Source of the DNA: JARRKU01 sp050288425
GTDB taxonomy: Bacteria; Desulfobacterota; Desulfobacteria; Desulfobacterales; Desulfosarcinaceae
DNA: 64,000 bases
Direction of reading: 5' to 3'
Assembly: GCA_050288425.1 (NCBI GenBank)
Contig: JBNKDU010000167.1
Location: 1 to 64,000, forward strand
Part shown: piece by piece, positions 37,912-46,634 of the stretch
How positions within the stretch are numbered: the stretch's first letter is position 1
Layout: the number at the start of each line of letters is the position of its first letter
Program-made: the position numbers and the translations under genes
The notes under the pieces: generated by a model
Told to the model about the DNA's origin: nothing
Databases searched by the model: none
Seen by the model: only the letters and a program-made list of their open reading frames with translations

Positions 37912-38057
37912 TATCCATCCGGAAATGGCATCTTGCGGCCCAAATCTGTGTTTTCGGCCGGTTGGCCGGACCGGGGACGGGCAATCTCCGGTAGCCTTGG
38001 ACTTGCTGCCGATCATCTAAATCTCCTCCCCGTAAGGACGACAACGGAGGTTGTTTC

Positions 38058-38501
38058 ATGAAGGTTATTCTCAGAGAGACCATTGACTCGTTGGGCATTA
38101 TCGGCAGCGAAGTGACAGTTGCCGACGGCTATGCCCGCAATTACCTGCTGCCCCAGGGCAAGGCCGTTCCCGCCACGGACAAATACCGACGCATGCTGGA
38201 ACATGAAAAAGCCAAAGTCGAGCTCCAGATCGCCAAGGAAAAGGCCTTTGCCGAAGAGATGGCCCAGCGGCTGGAAACCGTTGCCTGCGAAATCGCCGCC
38301 AAGGTGCACGAGGGAGAACGCCTCTATGGCTCGGTGACGGTCCGCGATATCGTCGATGCCCTGAAAAAACAGGATATCCAGATGGAAAAACGGATGGTGC
38401 TGCTCAAGGAACCCATCAAGGCCATCGGCAGCTACAAGGTGCCCATCCGGGTGTATAAGGAAGTGGAACCGGAGATCACCGTCAACATCGTTCCCGAATA
38501 A
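38058..38501 (+). CDS. rplI: 50S ribosomal protein L9
   Basis: 147 residues. The N-terminal domain MKVILRETIDSLG..GSEVTVADGYARNYLLPQGKAVPAT is followed by a long connecting helix (about 45-75) and the C-terminal domain. A 146-bp gap separates it from rpsR; no gene (for example no yybS-type membrane gene) is in it, only a GC-rich imperfect hairpin near 37960. Confidence 0.97.
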   Translation: MKVILRETIDSLGIIGSEVTVADGYARNYLLPQGKAVPATDKYRRMLEHEKAKVELQIAKEKAFAEEMAQRLETVACEIAAKVHEGERLYGSVTVRDIVDALKKQDIQMEKRMVLLKEPIKAIGSYKVPIRVYKEVEPEITVNIVPE

Positions 38502-38563
38502 GGCTGGGGCAGGATGCAGACGGTGGCTCCGTCGGCAGCCCCCCGGTCGATTGTGCAAGGGCA

Positions 38564-39922
38564 ATGGCGCTGAACCCGAAGGAAAAATCGGTCCAGGACC
38601 CGACGCTGCAAAAGCTTCCACCGCAGAGCATCGAGGCCGAAGAGTCGATCCTCAGCGCCATCTTGCTGGACAACAGCACCCTGTTGGATGTGTTGGAAAT
38701 TCTCGTTCCGGAGAATTTCTACCGCACCGCCCACCAGATCATCTTCGCCGCCATCTCCGAACTCTTCTCCAAAGCCGAACCTGTGGATCTGGTCACGCTG
38801 ACCAATCTGCTGCGGGACAAGAACCAATTGGAAGAAGTCGGCGGAGCGGCCTCTCTGGCAAGACTCGTGGACACGGTGCCTTCGGCGATCAATGTCCAGC
38901 ATTACGCCCGCATCGTGCGCGACAAGTCCTCCCTGCGGCGCCTGATCACCAAGGCAAATGAAATCACCCGGCATTGCTACGAAGACGGAGGCGACCTGGA
39001 CCAGGTGCTCGATTTCGCCGAGAGTGCCGTCTTCGAAATCTCGGAAGACAAACATCAAGCCGCCTTTTACCCCATCAGCAAAATCATCGACGTCAATATT
39101 CTGGCCTTGGAAGAACGCCAGGGCAATCAGGCCCTGGTCACCGGAGCGCCCACCGGTTTCACCCAGTTGGACCACAAGACCGCCGGATTGCAGGCCTCGG
39201 ATCTCATCATTCTGGCGGCCCGTCCCAGCATGGGCAAGACCGCCCTGGCCCTGAACATCGCCCGCAATGCCGCCATCGAGGCCGGCATTCCCGTGGCCGT
39301 CTTCTCCCTGGAAATGTCCAAGGAATCCCTGTCCGAGCGGATGTTGTGCGCCGAAGCGGCAGTGGATTCCAATCGCCTGCGGGGCGGGTTCCTCAACCCG
39401 GATGACTGGAACCGCATCACCGACGCGGCCAGCGTTCTTTCCGAAGCGCCGATTTACATCGACGACTCTCCGGATATCTCGGCGGTCACCATCCGCACCA
39501 AGTCCCGGCGGCTGAAAATGGACCGGGGCCTGGGGATGGTCATCATCGATTACATCCAGCTCATGAGAGGCCAGGGGTCATCCGAACGGCGCGATCTGGA
39601 AGTATCGGAAATATCCCGGTCCCTGAAGCTCCTGGCCAAGGAGCTCAACGTGCCGGTGGTCGCGCTTTCCCAGCTGAACCGCAAGCTGGAAGAGCGCAAC
39701 GACAAGCGACCCAAGTTGTCCGACTTGCGGGAATCGGGCGCCTTGGAGCAGGACGCCGATGTGGTCATGTTCATCTACCGCGACGAAGTCTACAATCGGG
39801 ACGAAAACAATCCCAACAAAGGCACCGCCGAAATTATCATCGCCAAACAGCGCAATGGTCCCACCGGTGTGATTCCACTGACCTTCCTGGGTCAATACAC
39901 GCGGTTTGAAAATCCTGCATGA
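38564..39922 (+). CDS. dnaB: Replicative DNA helicase DnaB
   Basis: A 452-residue hexameric helicase. The N-terminal domain is about 18-125 (PPQSIEAEESILSAILLD). The RecA-like core has Walker A ARPSMGKTALAL, FSLEMSKESLSERM, Walker B VIIDYIQLM and SDLRESGALEQDADVVMFIYRDE. Its last four bases overlap the next start codon (ATGA at 39919), suggesting coupling with hflX. Confidence 0.97.
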   Translation: MALNPKEKSVQDPTLQKLPPQSIEAEESILSAILLDNSTLLDVLEILVPENFYRTAHQIIFAAISELFSKAEPVDLVTLTNLLRDKNQLEEVGGAASLARLVDTVPSAINVQHYARIVRDKSSLRRLITKANEITRHCYEDGGDLDQVLDFAESAVFEISEDKHQAAFYPISKIIDVNILALEERQGNQALVTGAPTGFTQLDHKTAGLQASDLIILAARPSMGKTALALNIARNAAIEAGIPVAVFSLEMSKESLSERMLCAEAAVDSNRLRGGFLNPDDWNRITDAASVLSEAPIYIDDSPDISAVTIRTKSRRLKMDRGLGMVIIDYIQLMRGQGSSERRDLEVSEISRSLKLLAKELNVPVVALSQLNRKLEERNDKRPKLSDLRESGALEQDADVVMFIYRDEVYNRDENNPNKGTAEIIIAKQRNGPTGVIPLTFLGQYTRFENPA

Positions 39923-41577
39923 AACCGATTTGGGGCAACACCAAAGGGCTCAAACAGGCCCAACTGCGGCAACTGGAGAACCTCCATCGGCGCCGGGTTC
40001 AACCCCGGGACCTCATCTCGCCGGAACTGGCCCGCGACATGGGACGGCTCTCCCACTCCCTCCAACGCCAGGTCGGGCTGCTGATCAACCGGCGCGGCCG
40101 GATCGTTACGGTGATCATCGGAGATGCCCAGGGCATACTCATTCCTTCGCTGGAAGCATTTCGCATGGCGCCGGGCCGTCTGCGGGGCGTACGCTGCGTC
40201 CACACCCATCTGAAAAACGAAACCCTGACCCGGGACGACCTCAACGACCTGGCCCTGCTGCGCCTGGATGTCATGGCGGCCGTCACCCTGACGGATCAGG
40301 GCTATCCTCGTCAAATCCACTGGGCCCATATTTTGCCCGGCGGTTCCCACATCGCCCCCTATCAGATACGGGAAGTGCTGCGTCCCCACGAACTCTCCAT
40401 CGATTGCGAAGAGTTGATCCTGGCCGTTGAACAGGAACTGGCCCAGGTCAAATCCGCCGCGACGGCCGATGGGAGCCTGGAACGGGCACTTCTGGTCAGC
40501 ATCACCGCCGCCCCCCGCAAGGCCGCCCTGAACTCCCTCGCCGAGTTGGCCGAGTTGTGCCGCACCGGCGGCATCGATGTGGCCGACATCGTGTTGCAGA
40601 TGCGGCGCAAGGCAGATACCCGTTTCCTGATCGGACGGGGCAAATTGCAGGAGATCGCCATTCAGGCCATGCAGCTCGGCGTCGGCCTGCTGGTCTTCGA
40701 CCAGGAGCTGAACCCGTCCCAGATCAAATCGATCACCGATCAGATCGAGCTCAAGGTCATCGACCGCACCCAGTTGATTCTCGATATCTTCGCTCAGCGC
40801 GCCCAGAGCCGGGAGGGCAAACTCCAGGTGGAACTGGCCCAGCTCAGGTACCTGTTGCCGCGCCTGGTCACCAAAAACACTGCCATGTCACGCCTGACCG
40901 GCGGCATCGGCGGCCGCGGACCCGGCGAAACCAAGTTGGAAATCAGCCGTCGCCGGGCCCGGGACCGGATCCGGCGTCTTGAAGAAAGTCTGCGACAGGT
41001 GCAGAAACAGCGGCGCCAACAGCGCCATAAGCGGGAGCAGAAGGGGGTCCCGACCATCTCCATCATCGGGTATACCAATGCCGGCAAATCGACCCTGCTC
41101 AACACCCTGACCCACAGCCAGGTATTGGAAGAAAACCGTCTCTTCGCCACACTGGACCCTTCGAGCAGACGCTTGCGGTTCCCCCGGGATGTCGAGGTAA
41201 TCATCACCGATACCGTGGGTTTCATCCACAACCTGCCCCAGGATCTGGTGGTGGCCTTCCGGGCGACCCTGGAAGCACTGGCCGAAGCCGATGTCCTGCT
41301 GCACGTGATCGATGTCGCCAATCCGCGCCACCTGGAACAGATTCGGGCCGTGGAGCGCATTCTGGTGGATCTGGAACTTCAGAATATCGTCCAGATCAAA
41401 GTGCTCAACAAGATCGACCGGTTGTCCCCCGACCAGGTACGGCACCAGGTGGAAAAGCTCGACGGCATCCCCATCAGCGCCCGGAAAGCCGAGACCCTGG
41501 GCCCGCTGATCGAACACCTGGCCCAGCGGATCGAGGCAATTACGTCGACGGACGGCCATCAGGACAGTCGCAAGTAG
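39919..41577 (+). CDS. hflX: GTPase HflX, long form
   Basis: A 552-residue ribosome-associated GTPase that splits stalled or hibernating ribosomes in known homologues. The first about 170 residues form an extra N-terminal module not present in short HflX. The HflX nucleotide-binding-like domain (about 190-330) contains RFLIGRGKLQEIA and LNPSQIKSI. The G domain has G1 GYTNAGKSTLLN, G2 region ATLDPSSRRL, G3 DTVGF and G4 NKID, after GGRGPGETKLE. Start overlaps dnaB by 4 bp. Confidence 0.93.
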   Translation: MKPIWGNTKGLKQAQLRQLENLHRRRVQPRDLISPELARDMGRLSHSLQRQVGLLINRRGRIVTVIIGDAQGILIPSLEAFRMAPGRLRGVRCVHTHLKNETLTRDDLNDLALLRLDVMAAVTLTDQGYPRQIHWAHILPGGSHIAPYQIREVLRPHELSIDCEELILAVEQELAQVKSAATADGSLERALLVSITAAPRKAALNSLAELAELCRTGGIDVADIVLQMRRKADTRFLIGRGKLQEIAIQAMQLGVGLLVFDQELNPSQIKSITDQIELKVIDRTQLILDIFAQRAQSREGKLQVELAQLRYLLPRLVTKNTAMSRLTGGIGGRGPGETKLEISRRRARDRIRRLEESLRQVQKQRRQQRHKREQKGVPTISIIGYTNAGKSTLLNTLTHSQVLEENRLFATLDPSSRRLRFPRDVEVIITDTVGFIHNLPQDLVVAFRATLEALAEADVLLHVIDVANPRHLEQIRAVERILVDLELQNIVQIKVLNKIDRLSPDQVRHQVEKLDGIPISARKAETLGPLIEHLAQRIEAITSTDGHQDSRK

Positions 41578-41644
41578 ATTGCCCCGGGGGCAACCGTCAT
41601 TGTTCCTTGACATTGACCGTCTGCCTGCGTATTCTCGTTTTCTT

Positions 41645-42433
41645 ATGGATATCGAACCAATCAAGCAAGTGGCCATTCGCGCCGCTTATCGGGCCGGCGA
41701 AATCCTGAGAAGTCACTTCGGCCGACTCACTTCCATCTCCAAGAAGGGCGCCATCGATCTGGTGACGGTCGCCGATATCGAGTCGGAAAAGGCCATCGTC
41801 GAAACCATTCGGGAACGATATCCCGATCATGCCATCCTGGCGGAGGAGAGCGGCGCCCTGGACGGCAACCCGGCGACCCGCTGGATCATCGATCCGTTGG
41901 ACGGCACCACCAATTTCGCGCACAACCTGAGCCTTTTCGCCGTTTCCATCGCCTTCGCCGACGAAGACGAAACGCTGATGGGACTGATTTTCAATCCCAT
42001 CAACGGCGAATTGTTCCTCGCCATCAAAGACGGGGAAGCCTTGTTGAACAATGACCCCATCCGGGTATCCGGCCAATCGACGGTCCGGGAGAGCCTCCTG
42101 GTGACCGGCTTTCCCTATGAAATCCAGCGCCGCCACGACGGGTTGCTGCGCCGCTTCGAAAATTGCCTGGAGGCGGCGCAGGGCGTCAGACGCCTGGGGT
42201 CGGCCGCCCTGGATCTGTGCTATGTTGCCTGTGGTCGATTCGATGGGTTCTGGGAAGAAAACCTGAACCCCTGGGATACGGCCGCCGGCGCCTTAATCGT
42301 CGAAGAAGCCGGCGGAAAAGTGACTGATTTCGGCGGAACTCCGTTTCATATGGACAAGAAACAGATTTTGGCCACCAACCGTGAAATCCATGCAGATATG
42401 ATCTCCCTGCTGACAATCGAGGAATCAACATGA
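41645..42433 (+). CDS. suhB: Inositol monophosphatase family protein
   Basis: A 262-residue Mg-dependent, Li-sensitive phosphatase fold. Metal ligands are visible: EESG (Glu), DPLDGTTNF (two Asp) and the C-terminal NPWDTAAGALIVEEAGG. It probably dephosphorylates inositol 1-phosphate or related sugar phosphates; SuhB in E. coli also acts in rRNA antitermination, which cannot be inferred here. The ATG at 41645 gives the normal N-terminus; the ORF also opens at a TTG (41579). No strong ribosome site. Confidence 0.9.
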   Translation: MDIEPIKQVAIRAAYRAGEILRSHFGRLTSISKKGAIDLVTVADIESEKAIVETIRERYPDHAILAEESGALDGNPATRWIIDPLDGTTNFAHNLSLFAVSIAFADEDETLMGLIFNPINGELFLAIKDGEALLNNDPIRVSGQSTVRESLLVTGFPYEIQRRHDGLLRRFENCLEAAQGVRRLGSAALDLCYVACGRFDGFWEENLNPWDTAAGALIVEEAGGKVTDFGGTPFHMDKKQILATNREIHADMISLLTIEEST

Positions 42434-42627
42434 ACGAGAGTATCTATGCCGTCATCTCATCCGGAGAGCAGGTAGATTGCTTTGGGGACTTTAACAAGAA
42501 CGATCCGTTGTGCGCCAAGTACTGTGCCCTGCGACTCCGCTGTGTGATCGAGCAGGACCAGAATATCCGCACGGAAATACTGGAGCAACTGGTTGCGAAC
42601 GAAAACGGCCTCACCAGGATTCAATAG
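42430..42627 (+). CDS. Cys-rich mini-protein coupled to suhB
   Basis: A 65-residue protein with Cys17-X10-Cys28-X3-Cys32-X5-Cys38 within the motif CFGDFNKNDPLCAKYCALRLRC, consistent with a zinc or iron-sulfur site. Its ATG overlaps the suhB stop (ATGA). Family unknown to me; the spacing looks conserved in design rather than random. It may act as a small metal-binding or redox-sensing protein. Confidence 0.7.
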   Translation: MNESIYAVISSGEQVDCFGDFNKNDPLCAKYCALRLRCVIEQDQNIRTEILEQLVANENGLTRIQ

Positions 42628-42756
42628 CCCATCTCCTTCGGTCCTCCGGCGTCCCGGCATCCGGCGGCGCCGAAACGTGGCCACCTGCCCTGCATCCCAG
42701 AACGTTAGTGGATCGTTTGACCCCGGGGAAGGAACCTTCCTTTAGGCGGACCGCCG

Positions 42757-44103
42757 TCAATAATCGCCGGATTCCAGCTTCTGGGTCAAGTATTCCACAT
42801 GTCCCTGGATGGTCCCGCCTTCCCGGATTCCTTTTTCCACTTTGCTGATGGCGTGCAATGCCGTGGCATGGTAGCGATTGAAACTCTTGCCAATGGACTG
42901 GAGGGGCTGATCGGTATAGCGACGCGACAGGTACATGGCGATCTGGCGCGGACGGACGACGGCCTGCTTTCGCGACCGCGACACCAGTTCTTTGGGGGTG
43001 ACGTTATAGTACTTGCAGACCAGTTTCTTGATGTTGCCGATGGTGATATCGCGGGTGTGGCGAACCATGATCTTCACCACGCTGGAAGCCAGCCGCAAAT
43101 CGAGGGGATGCCCCATCAGCGATGCCTTGGTCATCACGCCCATCAGGCCGCTCTTGAGCTGGCGCACATCCTGGGTCAATTCGGTGGCAAGATATTCCAA
43201 TACCTCAATGGGAACCGACCACCTGTTCGAAACCGCAAACTTTTTCAGAATCTTGACCCGTGTGCGGAATTCGGGCGGCTCGATGCTGGAAATCAATCCG
43301 CTGGTCAGCCGGGAACGCAGGTTCTCATTCAGCTTGGGAATCTCCAATGGCCGGCAGCAACTCGAAAAAATGATCTTCTTGTTGTCGTTGTACATCGAGT
43401 CCAGGGTATGGGCCAGTTCGATCTGGGTGCGGTCCTTGCCGCTGAGGTAGTGGATATCCTCCAGCAGCAGCACGTCGCAATTCTTGTGATACTTGTCCTT
43501 GAATGCATTGACCGAATTGGTTTTAAAGGAGGTCACCATCTCGCTGGCGAAGTCTTCGGCGGTCATGTAGTAAACCCGGTCGGTGGGATTCTCCTTCAAA
43601 ATATGGTGCCCGATGGCCTGGGACAGATGGCTTTTGCCCATGCCCGTCTTGGAGAGCAGGAAGAGGGATTGCTGTTGCAGATTGCTGCGTGCCGCCAAGG
43701 ACAGGGCCGCCGAATAGGCGAAATCGTTGTTCTTGCCGACGACGAATTGGTCGAAGGTATATTCCTGCCGCAGCAGCCGGCCGTTGTGCGGCTGAATGGT
43801 CGCGGCCGGCAGCGGCAGTTGATCCTGGGGACAGATTCTCTCCGCTTCCGCCGGAGAGCTGTCGCTCGGTGCAATCTTGATGTCCAGCTTCAACTGGCTC
43901 CCGGTCAGGCGAGCGATTTCATCGAGAATCAACCGGCCGTAATTGTCCATTATCCGTTTGCGGGAAAATCGGTTCGGGCAAAGCAGTTCGATCCTGCCGT
44001 TGTCCACCCCGCACAGTGTCAGGGGTTCGATCCACATTTGGAAGGTATGCTCGGGAACCCGCTGGGCCAGTACCGTCTTCACATCATCCCAGATTCTGTC
44101 CAT
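42757..44103 (-). CDS. dnaA: Chromosomal replication initiator DnaA (divergent)
   Basis: 448 residues. Domain I (about 1-80; WDDVKTVLAQRVPEHTFQMWIEPL) is clear and the linker is short. The AAA+ domain has Walker A SKTGMGKS (151-158, first Gly replaced by Ser) and Walker B VLLLEDIHYL (211-220). Domain IV ends VVRPRQIAMYLSRRYTDQPLQSIGKSFNRYHATALHAISKVEK. The normal GGRDHTTV recognition loop is RYHATAL (410-416), so Asp and the first Thr that contact the DnaA box in E. coli are replaced. No dnaN or recF follows. It is flanked by a 680-bp non-coding AT-rich region. Confidence 0.92.
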   Translation of the reverse strand: MDRIWDDVKTVLAQRVPEHTFQMWIEPLTLCGVDNGRIELLCPNRFSRKRIMDNYGRLILDEIARLTGSQLKLDIKIAPSDSSPAEAERICPQDQLPLPAATIQPHNGRLLRQEYTFDQFVVGKNNDFAYSAALSLAARSNLQQQSLFLLSKTGMGKSHLSQAIGHHILKENPTDRVYYMTAEDFASEMVTSFKTNSVNAFKDKYHKNCDVLLLEDIHYLSGKDRTQIELAHTLDSMYNDNKKIIFSSCCRPLEIPKLNENLRSRLTSGLISSIEPPEFRTRVKILKKFAVSNRWSVPIEVLEYLATELTQDVRQLKSGLMGVMTKASLMGHPLDLRLASSVVKIMVRHTRDITIGNIKKLVCKYYNVTPKELVSRSRKQAVVRPRQIAMYLSRRYTDQPLQSIGKSFNRYHATALHAISKVEKGIREGGTIQGHVEYLTQKLESGDY

Positions 44104-44782
44104 GTATCAACGCCCTATCCGTCCGCCAATTATCTATCGCAAAGTGTCGCCGGCACGCTCCAACGGAACTTTTAACGCATTTTCAAGAATATTTTGGGAT
44201 TAGGCAACAATGCCGAAAGCGACTCGAAAAGTATGGTGCACTTGTATGGGAGGCCCGTCTAGATGTCAATCCGAACAAAGCCTATTCTGCTCCTAGAATT
44301 CAACCATTTCGTGATGTATATATAACTTTTGGATATCTTTAATTATATTTTAATTTGACACGCCGGTTGCCGCATAGTCGCTGCATTGGCGCCCTGGGTA
44401 TTTTTTTAAATATTTTAAGCAGATCCATAGTTATCAACAACTTATCGAAAAACTTCTTTGGCATCAGATCGCCGATTTTCGCTGATTTACTACCATTTTT
44501 GCTTTTAAAGAACCCGTGAAGCGAACAAAAAAATTCCCGGGTGCCTGCCGTGGCGATCTTGTTTCATATGGAAGGGATATGCCCATTCCATCTGGACAGA
44601 CGCCGAAGCGGGTCGCATCCCACTGCGGAGCGAGCGAACCCCCGGGCGCTGGTGAAGCCCTCATCCGGCCGGGTCATCGCAGGGCGTCTGGCCATCGGCC
44701 GACACGCAAAAAGGCCGTCGCTCTGCAGGGAGCGGCGGCCTTTTCGAAATCCGAATGTTTCGTCGGTCGGTGGACCGGGAGC
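44104..44782. other. AT-rich intergenic region beside dnaA, candidate oriC
   Basis: The region between dnaA and atpE has no convincing gene. Bases about 44290-44530 are strongly AT-rich for this genome, with runs such as the stretch near 44330-44355 and TTTTTTTAAATATTTTAA at 44401-44418. TTATCAACA (44431-44439) differs by one base from the DnaA box TTATCCACA, and TTATCGAAA (44442-44450) follows 11 bp later in tandem. Location next to dnaA and atp genes resembles many bacterial origins. Function is inferred; no skew was computed. Confidence 0.4.
44708..44744 (-). terminator. Terminator of the Fo operon
   Basis: An 11-bp stem (GGCCGTCGCTC 44713-44723 with GAGCGGCGGCC 44730-44740, one G-T pair) has A-runs before and T-runs after. 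On the minus strand TTTTT follows, 39 bp beyond the atpE stop. It may also work in the opposite direction. Confidence 0.75.
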
Positions 44783-45055
44783 TTATCCGGCCAGCTTCAT
44801 GATTTCTTCCAAGGCCGGGAGTCTGCCGATCAGCATCAGCGCGATAACCAGCGCGTAAATACACAAAGACTCGATCATGGCCAGACCGATGAGCATGGTT
44901 ACGGTAACCTTACCGGAAGACTCCGGATTGCGGGCAATTCCCTCGACAGCGCCCTTCAGGCCGAGACCTTGTCCGATACCACAACCGAGAGCTGCAATCG
45001 CGATACCAAACCCGGCAGCCGTCGCACATGCAATAAAAATTTCAATAATACTCAT
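44783..45055 (-). CDS. atpE: ATP synthase Fo subunit c
   Basis: A 90-residue hairpin of two transmembrane helices joined by the polar loop ARNPESSG. The ion-carrying carboxylate is Glu62. Gln29 (GIGQG), Glu62-Ser63 (MIES) and Tyr67 correspond to the Gln, Glu, Ser and Tyr of Na+-binding c subunits such as that of Ilyobacter; the neighbouring Thr is Leu here. So Na+ coupling is possible but not proven. It lies at the end of the atpZ-I-B-E unit; subunits b, delta and F1 are not in the window. Confidence 0.95.
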   Translation of the reverse strand: MSIIEIFIACATAAGFGIAIAALGCGIGQGLGLKGAVEGIARNPESSGKVTVTMLIGLAMIESLCIYALVIALMLIGRLPALEEIMKLAG

Positions 45056-45149
45056 TAATGCTTCCTCCTTCTAATAGGGTAATAAATCGGCTTCTTCCTT
45101 GACATCCTTATCATGTCCGCTCAAACAGAGCTGATCATCCAACACGAGA

Positions 45150-45839
45150 TTAGTGTGCGTGCTCCATGGCGCCGCTGAAGTAAATGATGGTAAGCAAAAA
45201 GAAAACGAAGGCCTGGACGAGGGCCACGAAAATGCCCAGCGCCATGATGGGCAGGGGCACCAGGAACAGGCCGGCCAGAGCGAAGAGGATGCTCAGGACG
45301 AGTTCGTGTCCCATCATGTTGCCGAATAGACGGAAGGACAGGGACAGGATCCGGGCGAAATGTCCGATCACCTCGATGATGAAAATCAGGGGGGCCAGCC
45401 ACCAAACCGGTCCCAGGAAATGCTTGATGTATTTCACGCCGTGATACTTGACCCCGAGGTAATGGGTGAAGCAGAAAACCACCAGGGCGCAGCTCAGTGT
45501 GGTGTTGAGGTTGGCGGTGGGCGGATAGAGACCAGGGAAGATGCCGATCAGATTGCTCACGAAGATATAGAGAAACAGGGTACCGGCCAGGGGAAAGAGC
45601 CAGCGGCCCTCTTCACCGACGATCTCCACCATGAACTCCTCCATGCCGCTGACGATGATCTCCATCAGGTTTTGCAGTTTGGAGGGAACCAGGCGGATTC
45701 CTTTGACGGCCATGATGCCGACGACGATGAGCAGCAGCATCACGAACCAGGAGTAGATGATATGGGTGCCTACATGGGCGAATTCTCCCAGCCCGATGGC
45801 CTCGAACAATTTGACCAGAAATAGATAGGGATGCTCCAT
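45150..45839 (-). CDS. atpB: ATP synthase Fo subunit a
   Basis: A 229-residue polytopic membrane protein. The essential Arg lies in the helix LSLSFRLFGNMMGHELVL. Further typical blocks are NLIGIFPGLYPPTANLNTTLSCALVVF and the C-terminal LVQAFVFFLLTIIYFSGAMEHAH. It forms the ion half-channels next to the c ring. It is followed by atpE after 94 bp. Confidence 0.96.
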   Translation of the reverse strand: MEHPYLFLVKLFEAIGLGEFAHVGTHIIYSWFVMLLLIVVGIMAVKGIRLVPSKLQNLMEIIVSGMEEFMVEIVGEEGRWLFPLAGTLFLYIFVSNLIGIFPGLYPPTANLNTTLSCALVVFCFTHYLGVKYHGVKYIKHFLGPVWWLAPLIFIIEVIGHFARILSLSFRLFGNMMGHELVLSILFALAGLFLVPLPIMALGIFVALVQAFVFFLLTIIYFSGAMEHAH

Positions 45840-45841
45840 CC

Positions 45842-46228
45842 TTAACCAGCCTCCTTCACGATGAATTGTCGCAGTTCATTTAAAGTGGCAATGAACAGGC
45901 TCGCCACCACGACGGACAAACCGACGATCAGACCGATGGGATCGACCAGTTTGTACCTCATGAGGACGAAGATGATGATGCCCGTTATGATGAACCGAAT
46001 ATAGTACTTCAATATAACGCCTTTGATCGAGGCGATATGCGGCGGGGTGAGGGCCTTCTTGAGGGTTTTGGCCAGCAGTTGGAAGTTGATGGTGACGATC
46101 AGGCCGCCGGCGGCGATACCGATTCCGACACGGGGGGCGAAGCAGAGGAAGCCGACCATGCTGGCGACAACCAGCAGGAGCCAATTGGAATGGACGACGA
46201 CGGTCAAGATTCGCTGCTGGGGTATCAC
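45842..46228 (-). CDS. atpI: ATP synthase subunit I (AtpI)
   Basis: A 128-residue protein with four hydrophobic segments (about 15-30, 33-52, 72-92, 98-115), in the usual position before atpB. AtpI proteins aid c-ring assembly. It stops 2 bp before the atpB start. Confidence 0.82.
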   Translation of the reverse strand: MIPQQRILTVVVHSNWLLLVVASMVGFLCFAPRVGIGIAAGGLIVTINFQLLAKTLKKALTPPHIASIKGVILKYYIRFIITGIIIFVLMRYKLVDPIGLIVGLSVVVASLFIATLNELRQFIVKEAG

Positions 46229-46246
46229 GCGCTCTCTTCGCTCAGC

Positions 46247-46465
46247 CTAATAGTTTCTCAGTTTCCGGATGACCAGCCCGAAATTCTTGATTGCCGCGGC
46301 AATGCCGAGTAAAAAGCCGATTCTGGTCAACCAGGGGCCCGTGTCGTATCTGGCGTCGAGGTATCTGCCAACTCCGTAGCCGATGAATATCGAAAGGGCC
46401 ACCTGGAGCCCGACGCTGCCGAAATAGGCCAGATCCTTGATATAACGCCAGTCTTTCTTTTTCAA
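46247..46465 (-). CDS. atpZ: AtpZ-type small ATP synthase accessory protein
   Basis: 72 residues with two transmembrane helices (about 13-33 and 45-64) and the motif IFIGYGVGRYLDARYDTGPWLTRIGFLLGIAAAIKNF typical of AtpZ/AtpQ-like proteins at the head of atp operons. The start codon is TTG (46463-46465) before KKKDW; no better start exists. Role in Fo assembly is known for relatives only. Confidence 0.82.
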   Translation of the reverse strand: MKKKDWRYIKDLAYFGSVGLQVALSIFIGYGVGRYLDARYDTGPWLTRIGFLLGIAAAIKNFGLVIRKLRNY

Positions 46466-46634
46466 AACCGCTTCAAATTAGCATTGTGCATGACCCGCCG
46501 ATGATCCCTTTTCCGAGCCGGTCCACCGCGGGCAGAAGATGGCAGGACTACCATAGGAACCAGGCCAAGTCAATGGAAATTGACTCCTTTCAGCGATACC
46601 AACAGAGCATGGTTCAAAAGACCCGGCCTTTTGC

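Noticed and set aside
44516..45058. 180-codon plus-strand ORF across the atpE terminator
   Set aside because: Runs antisense through atpE and its hairpin terminator; not coding-like.
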